Positions 1-4,938 of a stretch of 8,379 nucleotides of DNA are shown piece by piece. Source of the DNA: Balneolales bacterium (GTDB taxonomy: Bacteria; Bacteroidota; Rhodothermia; Balneolales; Balneolaceae). The notes under the pieces are model-generated. The model saw only the letters and a program-made list of their open reading frames with translations. It did no database searches and was not told the DNA's origin. Location of the stretch: NCBI GenBank assembly GCA_022360375.1, contig JAKSCW010000117.1, forward strand, positions 1-8,379. Reading direction: 5' to 3'. A program made the translations under genes and the position numbers. Position 1 is the first letter of the stretch. Every line of letters starts with the position of its first letter.

Positions 1-1485
1 AGGGAAGAGAGAAGGCGTAAAGAATTGTCAGACTACCATACTCTTGATACGAAGGAGGAAGAAGAGTTTAACAATTTAGCTACCCTTGCCGCTCAAATAT
101 GCGACGTTCCCATCGCACAAATCAACTTTGTGGATGGCGGGCGTACCTGGTCGAAAGCCGCACATGGAGCTCTCCAAGGAAAAAGTGTTACCGAATACTT
201 CTGTAAACATACCATAGCTGAAGACCTGGGGTTAATAATCCCGGATACGGCGAACCATTCTCACTTCAAAACAAACCCCTATGTTACAGGAGAACCCGGT
301 GTACGGTTTTATGCCGGGTTTAATATTAAAAGTGATGATACCTACAACCTGGGAACATTATGTGTAGTTGACACGAAGCCCAGGAAGCTTACCGAAGCCC
401 AGATTAATGCGCTTAAAATCCTTGCTAAAGAAGTGGAAGCCCGGCTTGAGCTCAGGAAAACGAAACAGGAGCAGAAAACCATAACAAGTTTCCTGGAATC
501 CTCGGTGGATATGATGTTGATTGTGGACTCTTACTCAAAACGCATTTTTCGCTACAGCGAAAAAGTTGCAGATTTCTTTGAACTGGAAGGTCAGGCGTGC
601 GATTTGTTTTTGCATGATGTTTTTCCGGACGAAAGTTTTCAGAAATCCGTGCTTACCTGGGATGCACAAGGCGCGCATGGCAAAGTGAAGCCACTCGCAA
701 ATATCATAAACGGGAAGGGAGAAGACTGCTTTTTTGAGGTAACCGTGAGCAAGCAGCACGGCAAATGGTTCATGGCTGCACGAAATGTTTCTGATGAAAT
801 TGTGTACCAAAACAGGCTTGAAAAAATACTCTATGAGAAAAGTGTGTTGCTGTCAGAAGTACACCACCGGGTAAAAAATAACCTGGCTGTAATTTCAAGC
901 ATCCTTCAGCTGGAGGAGTTAAAATCGGAATCGATAGAGGTTCAGCAGGCACTGTATCAAAACTATATGCGCATTAAATCGATGTCGCTGATTCATGATG
1001 AGATGTATAAGCAAAGCGATTTTACAGGGGTTCAGTTTGATGTATACCTGGATAGTTTTGCGGTTTCCCTGAAAAATGATAAACGCACTCAAACAAAATC
1101 GATTGCAATTCAAACCTCTGTTCAACCTGTGGTTTTGAATTTGAACCAGGCGGTTCCCTGTGCATTAATCATCAATGAATTGGTATCCAATGCATTCGAG
1201 TTTGCTTTCGAGGGATTGGAAGCAGGGTGTATCCGCATTGGATTAGAGCAGAAAGGACGTTTTGTAACCTTGATTGTGGAAGATAACGGTATCGGTCTTC
1301 CGGAGAACTTTGACTTAGCTTCCAGCCCGACTCTCGCAAACACCCTGGTGTATTCATATTCGGAACAACTTGATTCAAAGATAGAGGTAAAATCTGAAGG
1401 AGGGGCGTCGTTCAGGATCACGTTTAAAAGAAACGACAAGGCCTCAGGATCAAGTGCTAATAATCATTTCAGTTTGGCGGGATAA
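1..1485 (+). CDS. GAF-PAS-type sensor histidine kinase, HisKA_2 class (5' end probably outside window)
   Basis: Soluble-looking signalling histidine kinase. The reading frame is open from base 1. The first start inside the window is a TTG at 25, but the residues before it (EERRRKE) match the usual lead-in to the GAF motif LxxYxxLDT, so the true start is probably just upstream. Counting from the TTG, residues 5-145 form a GAF domain (LDTKEEEEFNNL, AAQICDVPIAQI, GTLCVVD). Residues 155-262 look like a divergent PAS domain. The HisKA_2 dimerisation/phosphoacceptor segment reads EVHHRVKNNLAVISS, with H281 the likely phosphorylated histidine. The HATPase_c domain has an N-box (NELVSNA, N389) and a G1 box (EDNGIGLP, 419-426). 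The second glycine box looks eroded: TLANTLV stands where TLGLxLV is usual. No membrane segment is seen. No response regulator is adjacent in the window. The family assignment is firm; the signal and target are unknown. Confidence 0.9.
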   Translation, partial: REERRRKELSDYHTLDTKEEEEFNNLATLAAQICDVPIAQINFVDGGRTWSKAAHGALQGKSVTEYFCKHTIAEDLGLIIPDTANHSHFKTNPYVTGEPGVRFYAGFNIKSDDTYNLGTLCVVDTKPRKLTEAQINALKILAKEVEARLELRKTKQEQKTITSFLESSVDMMLIVDSYSKRIFRYSEKVADFFELEGQACDLFLHDVFPDESFQKSVLTWDAQGAHGKVKPLANIINGKGEDCFFEVTVSKQHGKWFMAARNVSDEIVYQNRLEKILYEKSVLLSEVHHRVKNNLAVISSILQLEELKSESIEVQQALYQNYMRIKSMSLIHDEMYKQSDFTGVQFDVYLDSFAVSLKNDKRTQTKSIAIQTSVQPVVLNLNQAVPCALIINELVSNAFEFAFEGLEAGCIRIGLEQKGRFVTLIVEDNGIGLPENFDLASSPTLANTLVYSYSEQLDSKIEVKSEGGASFRITFKRNDKASGSSANNHFSLAG

Positions 1486-2370
1486 TCAGAACAGGTTCGA
1501 TCTGACCGAAAAATTCAGGATATAGAATCCCTTCAAAACCGGGAGCTTTACACCCATTCGCTTCACCAGGTCATCTCGCATTAACAGGGAATTAAGCTCT
1601 TCCTCAAGCTCAAATTCAAGTTCCTCCAGTAATTCAACAAATTCGGGTTTTGTAATTTTGAACTTTAAAGATTCCCCAACCAAAGAAACTCCGCCTCTGA
1701 ACGACATTTGGTGCATGAAGGGAAGTTCATCCAACGAAAAAAAAGTGCTGATTAGTTGATTCCGGATGTTCATAGTCCGGATATCTTCCAACACCTGTTC
1801 TGAGGGCAGGAGTGAGAGATAATCAAAAAAACCTTCTGCAATGAACAGCGTTCGTTTCTTGGGGTCAAATTCTTCAATGGATAACAGTGTTTCTCCAAGC
1901 CGTTGTTTGGTTATGTCTGTTTCCTGCAAATGGATAAGTTTGTTTTCGTACCCTTCTTTTACCAGAAACCGGCGTTTTTGCTCAATCATATGGGGATAAT
2001 CCAACTCGAATGCCGGAATCCCTTTTTGAGAAGCATACACTCCCAAATGATCAAATCCTGCTCCCAAATTCACTAGCTGTTCAACCCCTTTTTCCAAAGC
2101 TTCATCTACCATTTTTGTTAAATAGTACTTTCTGCAAAGCACGTGCATTAAATCGCCGGGTAGCAGTAATTCTTCTGAGAGGATGAAAAAACGTCTAAGC
2201 AAGCCTACATTAAGGGTGCGTTGGTACCAGCTTAAGTGCCTGGGTAAAAAGCGTACCATTTGCTCATAAAAATTGATTACAAACGGTGGAAAAACGGACG
2301 AAATCCTGGGATCACGGCTGAGTCCATAAAATTTAACCGCTAAATAGGCGGCAGTGAGTGAGATGTTCAT
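1486..2370 (-). CDS. LCM-type class I SAM-dependent methyltransferase
   Basis: A 294-residue protein of the leucine-carboxyl-methyltransferase-like (LCM/PF04072) superfamily. Visible landmarks are a SAM-binding motif I at about 99-110 (LVNLGAGFDHLG), the acidic post-motif FELDYPHMIEQKRRF at 121-135 that normally contacts the SAM ribose, and TLFIAEGFFDYL at about 174-185, matching the family's EGxxxYL segment. The substrate cannot be read from sequence; bacterial members include small-molecule and polyketide O-methyltransferases. It follows the pseudouridine synthase by 6 bases on the same strand and is probably co-transcribed. Its TGA is directly back-to-back with the TAA of the convergent kinase gene. 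No clear Shine-Dalgarno precedes the ATG (complement of 2368-2370). Confidence 0.8.
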   Translation of the reverse strand: MNISLTAAYLAVKFYGLSRDPRISSVFPPFVINFYEQMVRFLPRHLSWYQRTLNVGLLRRFFILSEELLLPGDLMHVLCRKYYLTKMVDEALEKGVEQLVNLGAGFDHLGVYASQKGIPAFELDYPHMIEQKRRFLVKEGYENKLIHLQETDITKQRLGETLLSIEEFDPKKRTLFIAEGFFDYLSLLPSEQVLEDIRTMNIRNQLISTFFSLDELPFMHQMSFRGGVSLVGESLKFKITKPEFVELLEELEFELEEELNSLLMRDDLVKRMGVKLPVLKGFYILNFSVRSNLF

Positions 2371-2376
2371 TGCTGG

Positions 2377-3072
2377 TTAGTAATCGAAATTGTCCCAGGG
2401 TTGTTGGTGAGGAATTTTCGCGGCAAAGGTAAGAATTTCTGACTTAGTTGGATGCCTGAATTCTAATTTCATAGACCGCAGGGCTAATTTTTTTCCGGGA
2501 CCACTGCCTTGCTCGCCGTACTTATAATCTCCCCAGATAGGATGCCCGATTTTCTGAAGCTGAACCCGAATTTGATGGGGCCGCCCGGTAACCAAATCTA
2601 CTTCAACCACACTATAATCTTTGCTCTGTTTAATGGTGTTATAGTGAAGCGTAGCCTCTTTCGCTTTTCCTTTCCTGGAATTGTACGCTTTCACAGTATT
2701 GGTTTTGGAATCTTTCTCTAAAAAATGCGTCAGCGTTTCTCCTGCAGGGGTCATTCCGTATACAAATGCCCAATAAGTCTTCTTGATGGAATGAGTACGC
2801 ACTTGCTCAGAAAGACGCGAAGCTGCTTTTGATGTTTTGGCTAAAACCATCGCACCACTTACAGGTTGATCCAGGCGGTGTACAAGGCCAAGCCATACAT
2901 TTCCGGGTTTCTTGTACTCTTTTTTTATGTATTCCTTACAAAGCTTTAGTACATCCGGGTTATTAGAACGATCAGCCTGAGATAACAGCCCCGCCGGTTT
3001 ATCAACCACCAGCAAATGGTTGTCTTCATAGAGAATAGGAATGTTTGGTTTGGTGCGGGTAGATGAATTCAT
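2377..3072 (-). CDS. RluA-family RNA pseudouridine synthase
   Basis: Isomerises specific uridines in rRNA or tRNA to pseudouridine in the cytoplasm. The 231-residue protein has the conserved ILYEDNHLLVVDKPAG start of the catalytic domain (13-28). The catalytic motif is HRLDQPVSG (65-73), with Asp68 as nucleophile; the usual form is HRLDRxTSG. The third motif is TGRPHQIRVQLQKIGHPIWG (162-181). No S4 RNA-binding domain precedes the catalytic domain, so it is a short, stand-alone enzyme. The target base cannot be assigned. It is the first gene of a leftward pair with the methyltransferase and is divergent from the Rrf2 regulator gene. Confidence 0.9.
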   Translation of the reverse strand: MNSSTRTKPNIPILYEDNHLLVVDKPAGLLSQADRSNNPDVLKLCKEYIKKEYKKPGNVWLGLVHRLDQPVSGAMVLAKTSKAASRLSEQVRTHSIKKTYWAFVYGMTPAGETLTHFLEKDSKTNTVKAYNSRKGKAKEATLHYNTIKQSKDYSVVEVDLVTGRPHQIRVQLQKIGHPIWGDYKYGEQGSGPGKKLALRSMKLEFRHPTKSEILTFAAKIPHQQPWDNFDY

Positions 3073-3136
3073 TGGATAAAGATACCGACTTAGAGGATAG
3101 TTAAATAGTGTTCTTAAATAACGGGAGTTTTAGATA

Positions 3137-3163
3137 AGAAATAGAATGTTCTGTTCTATTTTT
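3137..3163. repeat. AT-rich inverted repeat / stem-loop
   Basis: The arms AGAAATAGAA (3137-3146) and TTCTATTTTT (3154-3163) pair over 10 positions with one G-T wobble, around the 7-base loop TGTTCTG. The inner 7 bp are perfect. It sits 65 bases before the pseudouridine synthase start, in a region with no gene end pointing into it. An operator or part of a repeat element is therefore more plausible than a terminator. No function is assigned. Confidence 0.5.
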
Positions 3164-3216
3164 ATTCATTAAGTATATCAAAGCAGATACTTATTTTGCC
3201 ATTTAGAGTGGAACGG

Positions 3217-3283
3217 GAAATCTAAAGACTGCTTTTAAAGATTATTCTTAGATTTCTCAGTCGTTCACTCCTTCGAAATGACA
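3217..3283. repeat. Probable dispersed intergenic repeat with nested inverted repeats
   Basis: GAAATCTAA (3217-3225) pairs with TTAGATTTC (3248-3256). The latter's ATTTC can alternatively pair with GAAAT at 3275-3279, so two hairpins exclude each other. The segment from GATTTCTCAG to GAAATGACA (3251-3282) resembles the short GATTTCTC...GAAATGACA sequences that recur in intergenic DNA of many Bacteroidota-type genomes. That resemblance is from memory, and only one copy is present in this window. Confidence 0.35.
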
Positions 3284-3336
3284 AAAAAAATTGAATTCGG
3301 CTAAAATCCGGGAAAATTTCAGTTGCTTTTATTTGG

Positions 3337-3345
3337 TATAATTTG
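3337..3345 (+). promoter_or_regulatory. Candidate -10 element of the Rrf2 gene
   Basis: TATAAT at 3337-3342, continuing into TTTG (3342-3345), ends exactly where the inverted-repeat operator begins. Transcription would start inside the operator, as expected for simple repression. No convincing upstream -35/-33 element at the right spacing was found, so the call is weak. Confidence 0.3.
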
Positions 3346-3371
3346 TATTTAAGACAAAAGAGTCTTAAATA
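3346..3371. promoter_or_regulatory. Operator O1: perfect inverted repeat before the Rrf2 gene
   Basis: TATTTAAGAC (3346-3355) and GTCTTAAATA (3362-3371) are exact reverse complements separated by AAAAGA. The repeat ends 6 bases before the ATG of the Rrf2 gene. A close copy (O2) lies before the cytochrome gene that opens the nos operon, with shared core TAAGA-N8-TCTTA. Dyad symmetry, position and repetition at the two promoters a local Rrf2 regulator should control make it the likely binding site for that dimeric regulator. Confidence 0.7.
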
Positions 3372-3377
3372 TTTTAT

Positions 3378-3830
3378 ATGTTGATATCGAAATCTTGTGT
3401 GTATGGATTGAGAGCTTCTCTGTTTTTGGCTTCTAAGAAAAATGGAGAATATATATCCATAAGAGATATGAGTGAAAAGCTGGGAATCTCCTTCCATTTT
3501 TTAACCAAGATTCTTCAACAACTTACGGCTTATGGACTGATGGAGTCTTACAAAGGCCCAAATGGAGGAGTAAGATTATCAAAGCCAGCCGGAGATATAA
3601 AATTTATTGAAATTGTTGTAGCCATAGATGGAGATGATCTTTTAAACGAATGTGTTTTAAATCTCCCGGGATGCGGATCAGATACTCCTTGTCCATTGCA
3701 TGAAAGTTGGTCGAAAACAAGGGAATCTATCAAGGCTATGCTGGAGAACACCTCGTTGGAGTATTTAGCAAAAGAAGGGAAGAACAAGAACCTGAGACTA
3801 TCTGAAGTAGGAAATTTCGACTGGGAATAA
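3378..3830 (+). CDS. Rrf2-family Fe-S transcriptional regulator (NsrR/IscR-like)
   Basis: A cytoplasmic DNA-binding regulator of 150 residues, the normal Rrf2 length. The N-terminal winged helix-turn-helix spans about 1-70, with SIRDMSEKLGISFHFLTKIL as the recognition region and the wing GPNGGVRL (60-67). A cysteine cluster follows: C92, C99 and C105, with H108 three residues on (C-x6-C-x5-C-x2-H). IscR and NsrR use a very similar triad to hold a [2Fe-2S] or [4Fe-4S] cluster that senses iron-sulfur status or nitric oxide. Spacing between the first two cysteines differs by a residue or so from IscR (C92/C98/C104), so the exact subgroup is not assigned. It sits immediately upstream of the nos operon, with near-identical inverted repeats before itself and before that operon. 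Autoregulation and control of nos genes is therefore the inferred role. The ATG follows O1 by 6 bases and has no Shine-Dalgarno. Confidence 0.9.
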   Translation: MLISKSCVYGLRASLFLASKKNGEYISIRDMSEKLGISFHFLTKILQQLTAYGLMESYKGPNGGVRLSKPAGDIKFIEIVVAIDGDDLLNECVLNLPGCGSDTPCPLHESWSKTRESIKAMLENTSLEYLAKEGKNKNLRLSEVGNFDWE

Positions 3831-3845
3831 AAATTTTAATCATAA

Positions 3846-3868
3846 ATAAGACAAAATACTCTTAAATA
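3846..3868. promoter_or_regulatory. Operator O2: inverted repeat at the start of the nos operon
   Basis: TAAGA (3847-3851), eight bases, then TCTTA (3860-3864) repeats the O1 core. Over the 23 bases from 3847 to 3869, aligned with 3350-3372, I count two differences. The dyad is less extended than O1. It ends 3 bases before the cytochrome ATG, so the regulator would cover the initiation region. It is probably the control site for the whole rightward operon. No clear promoter hexamers are visible in the 37-base gap after the Rrf2 gene. Confidence 0.65.
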
Positions 3869-4326
3869 TGAAATTAACTAACTCAACCACCACTTTATTA
3901 ACGCTTCTTTTTTCTGTTTTTCTAATTACCTGCAATGGAGAAGCAAACAAACAGACTGCAAGTGCATCCGATAAAGAAGTTACATCAGCAGAAGAAAACC
4001 CTGATGGAATTGGTCCGGTCAAAGAGCTGATTCTTCCACCAACCATTGACGAAGAACTTGCCCAAAGAGGAGGGGAAATCTTTTTAAACAAATGTTCCGC
4101 TTGTCACAAAACAGATAAAAGATTTATAGGCCCAAACCCAACCGGGATATTGGAAAGAAGAACACCAGCCTGGGTTATGAATATGATTTTGAACCCTGAA
4201 GAAATGGTGCAAAAGGATCCTGTTGCCAGGCAATTACTTATTGAGTACAACGGAGCGCCAATGGCTAATCAGAACTTAACAGAAGAAGAAGCAAGAGCAG
4301 TATTAGAATATTTCAGAACCCTTTAA
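3868..4326 (+). CDS. Lipoprotein monohaem cytochrome c of the nos cluster
   Basis: Likely electron carrier to nitrous-oxide reductase. The 152-residue protein opens with a Sec lipoprotein signal whose lipobox is LITC, with Cys22 the lipidated residue. A low-complexity, acidic linker runs to about residue 58, then a class I cytochrome c domain. The single haem site is CSACH (76-80, His80 proximal). The probable distal ligand is Met132 in GAPMANQNL, and the domain closes with LTEEEARAVLEYFRTL. It is the first gene of the rightward operon, 11 bases ahead of the FAS1 gene. Small c-type cytochromes are frequent partners in clade II nos clusters, which supports a role as donor to CuA. No Shine-Dalgarno is seen; the start codon directly follows the O2 inverted repeat. 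Confidence 0.9.
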   Translation: MKLTNSTTTLLTLLFSVFLITCNGEANKQTASASDKEVTSAEENPDGIGPVKELILPPTIDEELAQRGGEIFLNKCSACHKTDKRFIGPNPTGILERRTPAWVMNMILNPEEMVQKDPVARQLLIEYNGAPMANQNLTEEEARAVLEYFRTL

Positions 4327-4337
4327 ATGGAATAGTT

Positions 4338-4910
4338 ATGAACACAAAAAAGATACAAATACTAAGCGTGGTTTTTTTCCTTGCATTGTGTTCGTGCACG
4401 CGCGCAGAAAAGGAAAATACCAGCGAACTGACGCTTCCTGATAATACCCCAAAAGGACAAGCATCGGTAGTCGACAATGAGTCAGATAAAAACATTCTCC
4501 AGGTAGCAATAGGGTCAAGTGATCATAGCACTCTGGTAGCTGCCGTACAGGCCGCGGAGATAGAACACGTATTAGTAAATGCTGGTCCCTTAACAGTTTT
4601 TGCACCCGTAAACCAGGCATTTGCTGACCTGCCTGAGGGCACGGTTTCCAACTTGCTTAAGCCAGAGAATAAGCAACAGTTAGCCAATATTTTAACGCTG
4701 CACGCCGCTCCAGGCTCTTACAACAAAGAAGCGCTGATAAAGTCGGCTGAACGGGGAAGGAAGCTATATATGGCCACAGGCGATTACCTGGAAATCAGAG
4801 TAACCGGAGAGGATGTGTATGTAGGGGGGGCAAAAGTTATTGCAACGGTGCCCACCTCCAACGGAATAATTAATGTGGTTGACCGCGTGATCCTTCCACC
4901 AGGCAGCTAA
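4338..4910 (+). CDS. FAS1 (fasciclin)-domain lipoprotein in the nos operon
   Basis: A secreted lipoprotein of 190 residues. The signal peptide ends in LCSC, with Cys20 the probable lipidated residue (Cys18 possible), then a polar linker to about residue 50. One FAS1 domain fills 52-187. Its first conserved stretch is GPLTVFAPVNQAFADLP (83-99), the middle ILTLHAAPG (118-126) matches the family's ILxYHVxPG, and the end NGIINVVDRVILPP (175-188) is the second conserved stretch. FAS1 domains usually mediate adhesion or protein-protein contact; no catalytic role is implied. It lies between the cytochrome and nosZ, 11 and 28 bases away, so it is probably co-transcribed. GC is about 49% over 4381-4860 by hand count, against about 40% in parts of nosZ. 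A run of seven Gs sits at 4824-4830. A function in N2O reduction is unknown to me; a scaffold or maturation helper is a guess. Confidence 0.85.
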   Translation: MNTKKIQILSVVFFLALCSCTRAEKENTSELTLPDNTPKGQASVVDNESDKNILQVAIGSSDHSTLVAAVQAAEIEHVLVNAGPLTVFAPVNQAFADLPEGTVSNLLKPENKQQLANILTLHAAPGSYNKEALIKSAERGRKLYMATGDYLEIRVTGEDVYVGGAKVIATVPTSNGIINVVDRVILPPGS

Positions 4911-4938
4911 ATCTTTAACCTATTAGAATAATTGAGTC

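Larger units (their letters stand above)
3073..3377. other. Divergent intergenic region between pseudouridine synthase and Rrf2 genes
   Basis: These 305 bases contain no credible gene. The open frames crossing the region have no family resemblance. They hold an AT-rich stem-loop (3137-3163), a second inverted repeat leading into a probable dispersed repeat (3217-3283), a possible -10 element (3337-3342) and the Rrf2 operator (3346-3371). The promoters of both divergent genes must lie here, but the leftward one could not be identified. Confidence 0.75.

Noticed and set aside
25..27. TTG as the real start of the histidine kinase
   Set aside because: The frame stays open to base 1, and the residues before the TTG fit the GAF lead-in, so a start outside the window is more likely.
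3111..3120. A third copy of the operator half-site TTCTTAAATA near the pseudouridine synthase start
   Set aside because: The partner half at the N8 spacing (3099-3103, AGTTA) does not match TAAGA. A lone AT-rich 10-mer is weak evidence.
3222..3497. Leftward open frame of 91 codons across the intergenic region and Rrf2 start
   Set aside because: It overlaps the Rrf2 gene and both regulatory repeats and has no family resemblance. Its FRRSERLRNL stretch is simply the translated repeat element.
3836..3868. A translated leader or riboswitch before the cytochrome gene
   Set aside because: Only 37 bases separate the Rrf2 stop from the ATG, and the only structure is the operator dyad, whose RNA stem would be a weak 5-bp AT-rich helix.
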